Shown here in pieces: positions 50,991 through 59,418 of a DNA stretch of 64,000 nucleotides. The notes below the pieces were generated by a model. The model did no database searches. It was not told where the DNA came from and saw only the letters and a list, made by a program, of their open reading frames with translations. The stretch lies in contig NC_017583.1 in assembly GCF_000184345.1 (NCBI RefSeq), positions 868,001-932,000 on the forward strand. Reading direction: 5' to 3'. A program made the translations under genes and the position numbers. Every line of letters starts with the position of its first letter. Position 1 is the first letter of the stretch. The stretch comes from Spirochaeta thermophila DSM 6578. GTDB lineage: Bacteria > Spirochaetota > Spirochaetia > Winmispirales > Winmispiraceae.

Positions 50991-51745
50991 GTACACGAGG
51001 ATGGGGGAGGGAACCCGGTCTCGTACTCGTCGTGCTCGGGGCGCTCCTTCTCTGGAAGGTGGTGTCCCTCCTCGCGGGAAGCCCGTTGATCGTTCCTTCT
51101 CCCGAAGAGGTGGTGCTGAAGGTAGTGGGGATCCTCCGGGATCCCCTCTTTCTTTCCCACGTGGCCGTGACCACGCTCAGGGCCCTGGGCGGGTTCGCAT
51201 GCGCCCTGACCGTAGGTGTAGCGCTTGGAGTGCTCGGGGGGGTCTCCGGAGGTCTCATTCTGCCCCTCAGGGCTGCTGCGGTGGTGCTCCAGTCGGTGCC
51301 CGTGGTCTCGGTGATCCTCATCCTCCTCATCTGGGTGGGGAGCGCGCTCACGCCTTTCTGGGTGGGACTCGCCATGGCATTCCCCATCATCCTGATCACC
51401 ACGCTGGAGGGGATGGAGGCGGCCCCGGTGGATCTGCTGGAAATGGCGAGGGCCTTCGGGCTTTCTCCCAGGGTACAGATCACCAGGATCTACATCCCCT
51501 CGCTGATACCTTTCGTACTGGCCGGGGCGCGCTCGGCGCTGAGCCTCGTCTGGAAGGCGGTCATCGCTGCAGAGGTGATCGCCTTCCCCTCCTCGGGGGT
51601 GGGGACGGCCCTCTACACCGCCAAGCTCTTCATCGATACCCCTGGGGTCTTCGCCTGGACCTTGATCGGGGTGGTCTTGAGCGGTCTCTCCCATCTGCTG
51701 CTCGGCCTCGTCTCCAGGAGGGTCTTCTGGGGAGGGATGCGGTGA
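50987..51745 (+). CDS. ABC transporter permease, SsuC/TauC/ThiX class
   Basis: A 252-residue permease with about six helices and the EAA loop EMARAFGLSPRVQITRIYIP. This class imports sulfonates, nitrate, taurine or thiamine-precursor pyrimidines. Its ATG overlaps the tyrS stop (ATGA) and its stop overlaps the ATPase GTG. No substrate-binding protein gene is nearby, so the substrate stays open. The larger open frame that covers this region belongs in part to a shadow of tyrS. Confidence 0.87.
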   Translation: MSTRGWGREPGLVLVVLGALLLWKVVSLLAGSPLIVPSPEEVVLKVVGILRDPLFLSHVAVTTLRALGGFACALTVGVALGVLGGVSGGLILPLRAAAVVLQSVPVVSVILILLIWVGSALTPFWVGLAMAFPIILITTLEGMEAAPVDLLEMARAFGLSPRVQITRIYIPSLIPFVLAGARSALSLVWKAVIAAEVIAFPSSGVGTALYTAKLFIDTPGVFAWTLIGVVLSGLSHLLLGLVSRRVFWGGMR

Positions 51746-52485
51746 GTGGGATCAGGCTCGATGGCATACGCGTGGCCTTTCCCGGAAGGCTCGTGTTCGA
51801 CGACTTCAGCCTCACCATTCCCGAGGGGAAGATCACCTGTCTCATGGGACCATCGGCCTGCGGCAAGACCACCCTCCTCAGGGTCCTCGCAGGACTCCTC
51901 ACGCCCCAGGCGGGTCGATGTACCGGACTCCCCGTCGGCCCTGTGAGCATGGTCTTCCAGGAGCCGAGGCTCCTCCCCTGGGCCACGGTGAGGGAGAACA
52001 TCGCCCTCGTGCTGCCACCACACGAGGGGGAGAGAACGATGGTCGAGCATCTCATGGAGGAACTGGGCCTTGCCCCCTATGCGGGCGCCTATCCCCACCA
52101 GCTCAGCGGAGGACTCAAGCAACGCGTGGGCCTCGCCCGCGCCCTCGCCTTTCCCTCACCGCTACTCCTCATGGACGAACCCTTCCTCTCGCTGGACCTC
52201 GTGCTCCTCTCGAAGACACTACGGGTCTTCCACCGCCTGTGGAAGGAACAGCCCCGTACCACCGTGCTGGTGAGTCACAGACTCGAGGAGCCCCTCCTCC
52301 TCGCGGACCACGTGGTGGTCCTCGGAGGAGCTCCGACCCGGCCTGTAGCTTTCTTCGAGCATCCAGTGCCCCATGGGGTGGAAGACATGACGGATCCGCG
52401 CCTCCTTCCCCTCGAGCACGGGATACGACAGGCCCTCGCCTCGATCGAGGAGCCTCGTACTAGCGGGCGAACTTCGCCATCTTGA
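51742..52485 (+). CDS. ABC transporter ATPase, SsuB/TauB class
   Basis: A 247-residue ATPase: Walker A GPSACGKTT, Q-loop VFQEPRLLPWATVREN, signature LSGGLKQR, Walker B LLLMDEPFLSLD and H-loop VLVSHRLEEP. VFQEPRLLPW is characteristic of the sulfonate/nitrate/pyrimidine group. GTG start overlaps the permease stop (GTGA) with GGAGGGATGCG upstream. Its end overlaps the convergent rex gene by 26 bases. Confidence 0.88.
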   Translation: MSGIRLDGIRVAFPGRLVFDDFSLTIPEGKITCLMGPSACGKTTLLRVLAGLLTPQAGRCTGLPVGPVSMVFQEPRLLPWATVRENIALVLPPHEGERTMVEHLMEELGLAPYAGAYPHQLSGGLKQRVGLARALAFPSPLLLMDEPFLSLDLVLLSKTLRVFHRLWKEQPRTTVLVSHRLEEPLLLADHVVVLGGAPTRPVAFFEHPVPHGVEDMTDPRLLPLEHGIRQALASIEEPRTSGRTSPS

Positions 52486-53095
52486 GCGAGAGTACCGCGT
52501 ACCCCGAGGAGAGGTCCTCCTGTTGAACCACCACGTGGGAGGGCAATTTGAGCTTCACGTTGGTGAAGTTCCAGATCCCCTTGATGCCATGGTCCACGAT
52601 GATTTCGGCCACTTCCTGCGCCACCTCGGGCGGCACGGTGAGGATGGCCATCTCGAAGCCCTCCTGTTCCTTTACCGCCGCGAACTCCGAGAGGGAGTGG
52701 ATCCTCGTGCCGTGCACCATCTTGCCGATCTTCGAAGGATCCACGTCGAAGGCCGCGGCGATGTGCAACTTGTGTCTCTTGAGCTCCTGGTATCCCAGGA
52801 GGGCCTGTCCCAGGTTACCCGCTCCCACGAGACAGGCGAACTGATCGATGTCCCATCGGAGGAATCGCTCTATGGCGTGGATGAGTTCCTGGACAGGGTA
52901 CCCGAGCCTGGGTTTCCCCATGATACCCGTGAGGGCGAGGTCCTTCCGCACCTGTATGGCCTCGAGCTCGAGTTCCTGTGCGATGTAGGTTCCGGAGATG
53001 TATTCCCTCCCTTCCTCCGCCGCTCCTTTCACCACTTGAAGGTACGATGGAAGCCTCCGGATACTCGGTACATTGAGCAGCTTGTGTCGCTTCAC
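52460..53095 (-). CDS. rex: Redox-sensing transcriptional repressor Rex
   Basis: A 211-residue Rex protein. The N-terminal winged helix (IRRLPSYLQVVKGAAEEG, then ISGTYIAQELELEAIQVRKDL) is followed by a Rossmann domain with GAGNLGQALLGY that senses NADH/NAD+, and by the C-terminal domain-swapped helix. It typically represses fermentation and hydrogen-metabolism genes. GTG at 53095 is preferred (GGAGGAAAGC upstream); an ATG at 53185 gives an implausible Phe/Lys-rich leader. A TATAAT box lies about 45 bases upstream. Confidence 0.93.
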   Translation of the reverse strand: MKRHKLLNVPSIRRLPSYLQVVKGAAEEGREYISGTYIAQELELEAIQVRKDLALTGIMGKPRLGYPVQELIHAIERFLRWDIDQFACLVGAGNLGQALLGYQELKRHKLHIAAAFDVDPSKIGKMVHGTRIHSLSEFAAVKEQEGFEMAILTVPPEVAQEVAEIIVDHGIKGIWNFTNVKLKLPSHVVVQQEDLSSGYAVLSLKMAKFAR

Positions 53096-53189
53096 GCTTT
53101 CCTCCACACGGGTCGAATGAAATTTATGACTTTTATTATATGATAAACACGAGAAAAAGAAAAGACTGAATAATTTTCTATACAAAAAA

Positions 53190-53214
53190 CAGGGGAACGC
53201 CTCACGTTCCCCTG
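53190..53214 (-). terminator. Terminator of the superoxide dismutase gene
   Basis: CAGGGGAACG-CCTCA-CGTTCCCCTG, a ten-pair stem followed on the minus strand by TTTTTTG, 19 bases past the stop codon. Confidence 0.85.
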
Positions 53215-53233
53215 TTCGATATCGGTGGGTGGA

Positions 53234-53854
53234 TCACAGCGAGGCGAGGGCCTCTTTGTAGCGTCGTTCGACTTCCTCCCAGTTCACCACGTTCCAGAAC
53301 GCGGCGATGTAGTCGGGTCTCCTGTTCTGATACGACAGATAGTAGGCGTGTTCCCAGACGTCCAGGCCCAGGATAGGTATGAAGCCGTCCATGTAGGGGC
53401 TGTCCTGGTTGGGGGTGGAGTAGACCTGGAGCTCCCCATACGCGTTCACCACGAGCCAGGCCCAGCCGCTCCCGAACCTGGTGGCGGCCGCCTTGGAGAA
53501 GGCCTCCTTGAAGGCATCGAAGGAACCGAACGTGGAGGCAATGGCCTTGCCGACCGCATCCCGGGGCGTCCCGCCACCTTTGGGCGAGAGCACGGTCCAG
53601 AAGAGGCTGTGGTTCGCATGCCCGCCGCCGTTGTTGCGTACCGCGGTCTGCACCTCCTCGGGAAGGCTTTTGAGATTCCTGAGAAGGAAGACCAGGTCTT
53701 TGTCCTTTGCAGCAGGCGCTTTTTCGAGCGCGGCATTGAGGTTATTCACGTACCCGGCATGGTGCTTGGTGTGATGTATCTCCATGGTCCGGGCGTCTAT
53801 GTGAGGCTCGAGTGCATCGTAGGGATAGGGAAGTGAGGGGAGTGTGAAGCTCAT
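53234..53854 (-). CDS. sodA: Superoxide dismutase, Fe/Mn type
   Basis: A 206-residue enzyme converting superoxide to peroxide and oxygen. Metal ligands are visible: H27 in MEIHHTKHH, His in [11 protein letters not shown], and Asp and His in LDVWEHAYY. No signal peptide, so cytoplasmic. The metal (Fe or Mn) cannot be fixed from sequence. AGGAGGAATCCT precedes the ATG; its own promoter and terminator make it a single-gene unit. Confidence 0.94.
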   Translation of the reverse strand: MSFTLPSLPYPYDALEPHIDARTMEIHHTKHHAGYVNNLNAALEKAPAAKDKDLVFLLRNLKSLPEEVQTAVRNNGGGHANHSLFWTVLSPKGGGTPRDAVGKAIASTFGSFDAFKEAFSKAAATRFGSGWAWLVVNAYGELQVYSTPNQDSPYMDGFIPILGLDVWEHAYYLSYQNRRPDYIAAFWNVVNWEEVERRYKEALASL

Positions 53855-53884
53855 AGGATTCCTCCTGATTCCGTATTTATTACT

Positions 53885-53913
53885 AAAATAATCATGTTTT
53901 GTTCGAACAGCAA
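53885..53913 (-). promoter_or_regulatory. Superoxide dismutase promoter with palindrome
   Basis: TTGCTG (53908-53913), 17-base spacer, TATTTT (53885-53890). TGTTCGAACA (53900-53909), a perfect palindrome, sits at the -35 side and may be an operator. Confidence 0.5.
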
Positions 53914-53935
53914 GGCCCCGTTCGGGCTTTCGGTG

Positions 53936-53965
53936 TTGACATGCGTTCCGGCTTCCATGTTTAAT
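53936..53965 (+). promoter_or_regulatory. Promoter of the SH3-like lipoprotein gene
   Basis: TTGACA (53936-53941), 18-base spacer, TTTAAT (53960-53965). Start codon at 53999. Confidence 0.65.
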
Positions 53966-53998
53966 GCAGAGAGTGATATGGTACGAGGAGGTGACGAG

Positions 53999-54814
53999 AT
54001 GAGACGTTCCATGCTGGCAGGAGGGCTGCTCGTGCTTCTTCTTCTCTCTGGATGCGAGAGGCTCGAGCGGAAGAGCGTGGAGACTGCGCCCACCGGTGGA
54101 GAGCCCGTGGCGAGCGCCCAGGAGGAAGGCGTGTCCTCGAGGAACATCCCCCGGGAGGAAGCGCCCGCCGTGGTGCTGGAGGCCGTGAGTATCTGGGACA
54201 GTCTCGACAAGGGCAAGAAATCCCTCGCCACGGCGACCGTGGGTGAACGGGTCACCTTCCTTGGGGAGATCAAGGAGGGAGTTTCCTCCAGCGGCAACAA
54301 GCTGGAGTACGCCCTCGTACGCCTCTCCGACGGTACCCAGGGTTGGGCGTACACCGGATACCTCGCACTCAGGGCGACATTGGGGGTGATCACCAAGAAG
54401 GTGGACTACTACCAGAGACCCACCACCCTTCTACCCTCGGGGCAACTCGAGCCCTTCACCCTCATCGGAATCGGTGAAAAGAAGGAGGAGGGAAGACAGC
54501 AGATCTACTTCTTCGAAAATTCCCGCAATGTGGTGAGGGAGGCGTGGGTCATGGAGGGGTTCTCGGACAGGGACGTGGACCTCAGGCTCACGGCACGCTA
54601 CTTCCTCATCCTGCGCGATGAGGACCTCCCGCCCGAAGAACGGTATCAGAAGCTCCTGGAGCTCGCTCAGGAATCCCAGGCCGAGCCGGTCTCGGCGGAT
54701 CTCGTGGATTCGCTCCAGGTGAAACTCGACGAACTCGCGCAGGAGCTCGCCGAAGAGGCAGAGGAGACGCCTTCTCCCGAGCCTTCTCCGGAGACGACGG
54801 CCTCTTCTATGTGA
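53999..54814 (+). CDS. SH3-like domain lipoprotein
   Basis: A 271-residue predicted lipoprotein (lipobox LLLSGC). After a low-complexity linker, residues about 65-125 look like a bacterial SH3 domain ([16 protein letters not shown] and [16 protein letters not shown]), and a second similar segment may follow. The C-terminus is Glu-rich and probably extended ([18 protein letters not shown]). Such domains bind peptidoglycan or protein ligands; the function is unknown. GAGGAGGTGACGAG precedes the ATG. Confidence 0.78.
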   Translation: MRRSMLAGGLLVLLLLSGCERLERKSVETAPTGGEPVASAQEEGVSSRNIPREEAPAVVLEAVSIWDSLDKGKKSLATATVGERVTFLGEIKEGVSSSGNKLEYALVRLSDGTQGWAYTGYLALRATLGVITKKVDYYQRPTTLLPSGQLEPFTLIGIGEKKEEGRQQIYFFENSRNVVREAWVMEGFSDRDVDLRLTARYFLILRDEDLPPEERYQKLLELAQESQAEPVSADLVDSLQVKLDELAQELAEEAEETPSPEPSPETTASSM

Positions 54815-54839
54815 GGGGCTTTTCTGGTACCCTGGCGTC

Positions 54840-55886
54840 GTGGAACGCCTGGTACGCCTGCAGGTCATCTTCCTTGCCCTCCTCTCTCTCGTTGCGATAG
54901 GGGGGGTGCTCCACATCACCCAGCAGGTGGTGCTCCCCCTCGTGATCGCGGCTCTGCTCTCGTTCATCCTTGCACCGCTCGTCGTACGCATGCATCGTGC
55001 GCGTATCCCCTATTTCCTCGGGATCACGGTGGTGATGCTCCTCCTCGTGCTCATCATCGCAGGGCTCGGCACGCTGCTGTCGTCCAGCCTCTACTCCCTC
55101 ATACGTGAGTATCCCCGCTACCAGACGAGGTTCATCGGCCTCTACAACACCCTGGTGGATCGTTTCCACCTGAGGGAGTGGCTCTTCAACGACCTCTCGT
55201 GGGTGCGGACCATAGGGAGTTACCTCGTAGGCCTTTCCGGCCGCCTGGTGGAATTGGTGAGCTACACCGTCCTGGTGCTCCTCTTCCTCCTTTTCCTCCT
55301 CCTGGAGTGGCGTCACCTCCCCCGGAAGATGCTGAGGGCCCTCAGGAGGGGGCTCACCGCCCGGATCGCCCGTATCCTTGAGCACATCTCGGAGCAGATC
55401 TCCCGTTACCTCGCGGTGAAATTCTTGATCAGTCTCGCCACCGGATTGCTGGTCTGGGCGGCCTATTCGCTCATCGGTCTCGACTTCGCCTTCATATGGG
55501 GGCTCCTCGCCTTTCTCTTCAACTTCATCCCCAATATCGGGTCGGCGGTCGTCTGGGGCCTCTCCTCGCTCTTCGCCGTGATCCAGTTCTATCCGGACTG
55601 GCAGCACCCTCTCCTCGTCTCAGGGAGCATGATTCTCATCCAGATGGTGATGGGGAACCTCCTCGAACCGAAGCTCGCGGGTGAGCAGCTCAACTTGAGT
55701 CCGGTGGTGGTCCTCTTCTCGCTCCTCTTCTGGGGCTGGCTCTGGGGGGTGGCGGGGATGTTCATCGCCGTACCCCTCACCGTGATCGTGAAGATCGTGT
55801 GTGAGAACATCCCCCAGCTGAAGGCCGTGAGCATCCTCATGGGGACGGCCTCGAGACGGGACCGTTCACGAGACGGGCGGGCATGA
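54840..55886 (+). CDS. AI-2E/PerM-family membrane transporter
   Basis: A 348-residue polytopic protein of the UPF0118/AI-2E family: two N-terminal helices, a third after LGITVVMLLLVLIIAGLGTL, a long soluble amphipathic region, then four or five helices with FNFIPNIGSAV and the near-terminal block GNLLEPKLAGEQLNLSPVVV, which is the family signature. Members move autoinducer-2 or ions such as Na+/H+; substrate unknown. The start is a GTG at 54840 with no clear ribosome site. The 3' end overlaps pabC by 50 bases. Confidence 0.85.
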   Translation: MERLVRLQVIFLALLSLVAIGGVLHITQQVVLPLVIAALLSFILAPLVVRMHRARIPYFLGITVVMLLLVLIIAGLGTLLSSSLYSLIREYPRYQTRFIGLYNTLVDRFHLREWLFNDLSWVRTIGSYLVGLSGRLVELVSYTVLVLLFLLFLLLEWRHLPRKMLRALRRGLTARIARILEHISEQISRYLAVKFLISLATGLLVWAAYSLIGLDFAFIWGLLAFLFNFIPNIGSAVVWGLSSLFAVIQFYPDWQHPLLVSGSMILIQMVMGNLLEPKLAGEQLNLSPVVVLFSLLFWGWLWGVAGMFIAVPLTVIVKIVCENIPQLKAVSILMGTASRRDRSRDGRA

Positions 55887-56532
55887 ATCCGCGGACGCTG
55901 TTGATCAGATGGATCCTCCCTTGCGCAAGGTCTTCCACTCTGAGCGGGCGCACCCTGATCTTTCCCCTTGCGAGGAGGTGCGCACGGTAGACACCGGGGA
56001 GGAGACCGTCCTCCTCGGGAGGGGTGAAGAGCACGCCTCCCACCTCCAGAAGGATGTTCGCGAAGCCGGTCTCGGTGACGCAGCCTCGGGTGTTCCAGTA
56101 GAGGAAATACGAGGTCCCCTCGTGTTCCGCCATGCGGGTGTAGAAAGGACGGAACGTGGTCTTGTGCCGGAGCCACCACCAGGAGGGATCCACGGGCTCG
56201 GGCGAGAGGAGGAGGGGCACAGGGAGTGGGGGAGCGCTGGCGGAAAGCGGCTCATGAGCGGTCTCGAGCCTGCCGTCGGGGTGGAGGAGGAGGCGCACCT
56301 TTGCAGGGTGCGCGAGCGTGGAGGTGTAGTCCTCGAGGGCCTTTCGTGTCGCGGAGAGGCAGAAGGGGTATCGGAGGATCCGGGCGCTCCGTTCGAGCCG
56401 TGCGAGGTGCTCTTCGAGGAGCCAGAGTCCGCCGTGCGGGGTCCATCTCAGGCTCTCGAGGAGGGGAGGATGCTCCTGGAGAGACGACCATTCCTCCGAC
56501 GGGGGCGTGTGTCCCTCTGGATGAGTCGGCAT
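55837..56532 (-). CDS. pabC: Class IV aminotransferase, aminodeoxychorismate lyase-like
   Basis: A 231-residue PLP enzyme of fold type IV. The PLP lysine is in RHKTTFRPFY and the cofactor block is LYWNTRGCVTETGFANIL with GLLPGVYR. It is shorter than PabC of E. coli (269). A pabB-like gene lies 0.9 kb away on the same strand, so conversion of aminodeoxychorismate to p-aminobenzoate for folate is the best call. GGAG lies 6 bases before the ATG. It overlaps the convergent permease gene. Confidence 0.82.
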   Translation of the reverse strand: MPTHPEGHTPPSEEWSSLQEHPPLLESLRWTPHGGLWLLEEHLARLERSARILRYPFCLSATRKALEDYTSTLAHPAKVRLLLHPDGRLETAHEPLSASAPPLPVPLLLSPEPVDPSWWWLRHKTTFRPFYTRMAEHEGTSYFLYWNTRGCVTETGFANILLEVGGVLFTPPEEDGLLPGVYRAHLLARGKIRVRPLRVEDLAQGRIHLINSVRGFMPARLVNGPVSRPSP

Positions 56533-56667
56533 GGGCTACTCCGGTACGGGGTATCGTAGCACCGGCGGGCGTGTTGCACCAGGGGTGAAGGACGCAGGCA
56601 GCGGTGTGCTACGCGTGGTGCCGTGAGGATCGCCGGGGAATCGATATTGGTTTAGTACACGTGGAAT

Positions 56668-56696
56668 TTGCGGAATTCCGGAAACAGTGGTACCAT
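56668..56696 (+). promoter_or_regulatory. Promoter of the 56770 gene
   Basis: TTGCGG (56668-56673), 17-base spacer, TACCAT (56691-56696). Nothing else recognised in 56533-56667 except the pabC ribosome site. Confidence 0.45.
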
Positions 56697-56769
56697 ATTC
56701 CACAGGCATACAGACTGGTGGGCATCCACGGTTGCGGGGAAACCTCTACACTGTGTCGAGGAGGAGAAG

Positions 56770-57486
56770 ATGAAGCACTCTTATCTTTTTGCGATCCTCG
56801 TGGGCCTCGTGCTGAGCGGATCGATCGTCGCCCAGACGGTGATCGCCCAGGACGACTTTTTCTCCATGGGGCAGTGGAGACCTGCTTATGGGATATGGAC
56901 TGCCTCCGGTTCCCTGCTCCAATCCGATGTGAAGGCGGGAATGGCCCGGATCGACAGGCCCCTTCCCCAGACGGGGGTGTTCCTCATCGAGTTCGTGGTG
57001 AAGTACGTGGATGGGGGCTACAAGGGGGATCGAGGCCGTGTCACGGGTCCCTATCATGGCGGTTTCGGGATCCATATCGGTGTGGACAAGCCTGCACCGG
57101 GAAAGGCGTGGGGGAACGGAAGGTCCTATCTCCTCTGGTTGAACTATGACGATGTCGTGCCTCCCACCTCTGTTCATTACGGCTTCCGTGGGCAGGTGTA
57201 TCGGAGTTTCTCGAATAGCGAGATGGAGCTCATGCCGGAATACAATGTGGAGATCTATCCTCGGGAAGTGGTGCTCGAGAACCTCGATTACCTTCAGTAT
57301 CCCCTTCCGGTGAAGATCCGGGTGGATACCTCCACAGGGGAAATCCGCGTCTACCATCCGGTGGAGACCTCGTATTACTACTATTTCCACCTCGATCCCT
57401 CGCTCCTCAAGGGAAGCTATGTGAGTTTCAGGACCAACAGTCTGGCGGTGGAGATCGACGACTTCAAGGTGACGAAAATACGGTAG
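56770..57486 (+). CDS. Secreted beta-sandwich protein, unknown function
   Basis: A 238-residue protein with a cleavable signal peptide (through GSIVAQ). The mature part has the pattern of a concanavalin-like jelly roll: DDFFSMGQWRPAYGIWTASG at the start, internal Trp/Tyr-rich strands and a closing NSLAVEIDDFKVTKI. Such folds bind or cleave glycans; no catalytic residues could be named. It lies on the plus strand between pabC and pabB and overlaps pabB by 23 bases at its end. GAGGAGGAGAAG precedes the ATG. Confidence 0.75.
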   Translation: MKHSYLFAILVGLVLSGSIVAQTVIAQDDFFSMGQWRPAYGIWTASGSLLQSDVKAGMARIDRPLPQTGVFLIEFVVKYVDGGYKGDRGRVTGPYHGGFGIHIGVDKPAPGKAWGNGRSYLLWLNYDDVVPPTSVHYGFRGQVYRSFSNSEMELMPEYNVEIYPREVVLENLDYLQYPLPVKIRVDTSTGEIRVYHPVETSYYYYFHLDPSLLKGSYVSFRTNSLAVEIDDFKVTKIR

Positions 57487-58624
57487 GTGGTTCCTCCTTG
57501 GGGGCATGGAGGGGGCCTGCAGGGGGGGCGAGAGGCCTCCCCAGGGCTCCCACCTTCAGGAGGGCCTCGAGGTATTCTTCGCCCGGATCCGAGTCCCACA
57601 CGATGCCTCCCCCGGTCCCGTAGTACCAGCGCGGCCCCTCCTTCACGAGGGTACGGATCGCCACGTTGAACAGCGCAGTCTTCCTGCTCCAGAATCCCAC
57701 CGTGCCGGTGTACACTCCTCGTGGGGAATGTTCCTCGTGTGCGATGATACCCATGGTGCTCACCTTGGGGGCTCCGGTGATGGAGGCGCAGGGGAAGAGG
57801 GCCTCGAGGAGCCGGGGGATCGAGGCGGATGTCCGCGCCCTCACGGTGCTCACCATCTGGTGGGCGTAGGGGATGCTCCGGATGACGAAGAGGTGCGGAA
57901 CCTCCACCGTGCCGATGGTGGCGATCTTCCCGAGATCGTTACGGATCATGTCCACGATCATGAGATTCTCGGCTCGATTTTTTTCACTTGAGAAGAGGAG
58001 GTGGGCCTGGTGGGTGTCCTCTTCTGGGGTGGCTCCACGAGGAGCTGTCCCTTTCATGGGCTCGCATTCGACGATATCCCCGTGTGTGCGGAAGAAGAGC
58101 TCGGGCGAGAACGAGAGTACCGCGTGATCCCCGGCCTCCACATAGGCGCTGTAAGAAGGGCCGGTTCTGTCCAGCAGGGAAAGAAAGAGGGGGAGGGGAT
58201 CTGCGTGAGAGCGGCCTTCCAGCCTGAAGGTGTAGTTCACCTGGTACGTGATGCCTGCCTCGAGGGCCTCTCTTATTCTCGAAAGGTGGAAGAGATAGGT
58301 CTCCTCGTCGAGTTCCGGGGTGAGGGAGGGGGGCTCGATCCGTCGCGGAGGGGGAAGCGAGACATGCTCCGGAGGGTGGAATACCCCCAGGCAGAGGAGC
58401 GGTCCGGAAGGGCGATACACCGGAAGTACGGGGTCGAAGGCCGGGGCGGCCTCATACGCGAGCCAGCCCGCAGCATACCGATGTGAGCGTTGTATCTCGT
58501 GGTCGACCTCTTCGAGCACCTGAGGGATCGAGGCGAGGGCTTCGGGGCCCACCACCAGGACTCTGAGAGGCCGACGGAAGAGGAGCCAGGTATCGGAAGC
58601 GGGGTCATGAAAGAGTGCACGCAT
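57464..58624 (-). CDS. pabB: Aminodeoxychorismate synthase component I
   Basis: A 386-residue chorismate-binding enzyme. EPMKGTAPRG contains the lysine typical of aminodeoxychorismate synthase, ENLMIVDMIRNDLG the magnesium/chorismate block and SITGAPKVSTM the C-terminal signature. It is shorter than E. coli PabB (453) but complete for this group. A pabA glutaminase gene is not in the window. ATG lies 1 base after the upstream gene stop, so the two are co-translated. Confidence 0.9.
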   Translation of the reverse strand: MRALFHDPASDTWLLFRRPLRVLVVGPEALASIPQVLEEVDHEIQRSHRYAAGWLAYEAAPAFDPVLPVYRPSGPLLCLGVFHPPEHVSLPPPRRIEPPSLTPELDEETYLFHLSRIREALEAGITYQVNYTFRLEGRSHADPLPLFLSLLDRTGPSYSAYVEAGDHAVLSFSPELFFRTHGDIVECEPMKGTAPRGATPEEDTHQAHLLFSSEKNRAENLMIVDMIRNDLGKIATIGTVEVPHLFVIRSIPYAHQMVSTVRARTSASIPRLLEALFPCASITGAPKVSTMGIIAHEEHSPRGVYTGTVGFWSRKTALFNVAIRTLVKEGPRWYYGTGGGIVWDSDPGEEYLEALLKVGALGRPLAPPAGPLHAPKEEPPTVFSSP

Positions 58625-58625
58625 T

Positions 58626-59315
58626 CTATCGTTCGGGAGTGGGGGAGACAGGTCCTATTCCGGTGAGATGTCGTGTGAGGAAGGCCCCGCCTGCGCTCAG
58701 GGTTCCTTCGAATCGTAGCATCACCCCGGTTGCAGGGTCGAACCAGTAGGTGCTCTTCCAGAAGGCGGAGAGCAACCCGGCGAGTCGGATGGTGACCTTC
58801 ACCGCGCGGACCTCTCTTCCCATCACGGTGAGCGTCTCCTCCCCTTGTTTCCGGGCTTCCATCTCGTAGACCTCGCCGGTGGCGGGGCGCAGGGCATAGA
58901 AGGTGAGCTTCTCCTTCGAGGATTCGGTGATGAAGGGGATGAGGCCGAATTCGAAGACCTGGATGAAGGGGAGGTCTTTCTTCAACTCGTGGGTCTTCTT
59001 TTCTTTCTTGTCTTCCTGTTCCTTGGTGTACTGGAGGACGCGCCTGTCCGGGGCCCATCGGGTGGTGATGCGGAGATTTCCGGCCTCGTACTTCCACAGG
59101 AGGGTGGAGGTGCCCGCATGCACGGCTTCCCACCGGGCTTCGGTGCTCTCCACCTCGATGTCGAGGCGCCCGCCGTCCGCTACGACCCGGTAACGGTCCT
59201 CCCACGAGCGATCGCCTGCCGTGGTCTGGTAGGTGTAGAGGCCCGAGAGGGGGTGGGCCGGCAGGAGAGAGGAGATGAGCAGGAGAAATGCTGCATGCAT
59301 GAGACGGGTCCGCAT
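58626..59315 (-). CDS. Exported DUF3108-like protein
   Basis: A 229-residue protein with a signal peptide (to about residue 23, ending PAHP). The rest is mostly beta strand: [28 protein letters not shown] and [19 protein letters not shown], a pattern I associate with periplasmic lipocalin/LolB-like proteins such as DUF3108. Function unknown; a role in envelope lipid or glycan handling is possible. It lies directly upstream of pabB. A TATACT box ends 9 bases before the ATG. Confidence 0.7.
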   Translation of the reverse strand: MRTRLMHAAFLLLISSLLPAHPLSGLYTYQTTAGDRSWEDRYRVVADGGRLDIEVESTEARWEAVHAGTSTLLWKYEAGNLRITTRWAPDRRVLQYTKEQEDKKEKKTHELKKDLPFIQVFEFGLIPFITESSKEKLTFYALRPATGEVYEMEARKQGEETLTVMGREVRAVKVTIRLAGLLSAFWKSTYWFDPATGVMLRFEGTLSAGGAFLTRHLTGIGPVSPTPER

Positions 59316-59358
59316 CGTGGTCCCAGTATATCACGTTTCCTGGATCATGCCAGCTCCC

Positions 59359-59387
59359 TTGCAAGGAGAGGGGTTCCTGTCTATAGT
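59359..59387 (+). promoter_or_regulatory. trpS promoter
   Basis: TTGCAA (59359-59364), 17-base spacer, TATAGT (59382-59387). Confidence 0.75.
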
Positions 59388-59418
59388 ATGCCCGTATCTC
59401 AGGGTAAGGAGAGGGGGC

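Noticed and set aside
50129-52485. Two long open frames that extend far upstream of the ABC permease and ATPase
   Set aside because: Their first parts are Arg/Gly/Pro-rich shadows of tyrS and of the permease. The real starts are at 50987 and 51742.
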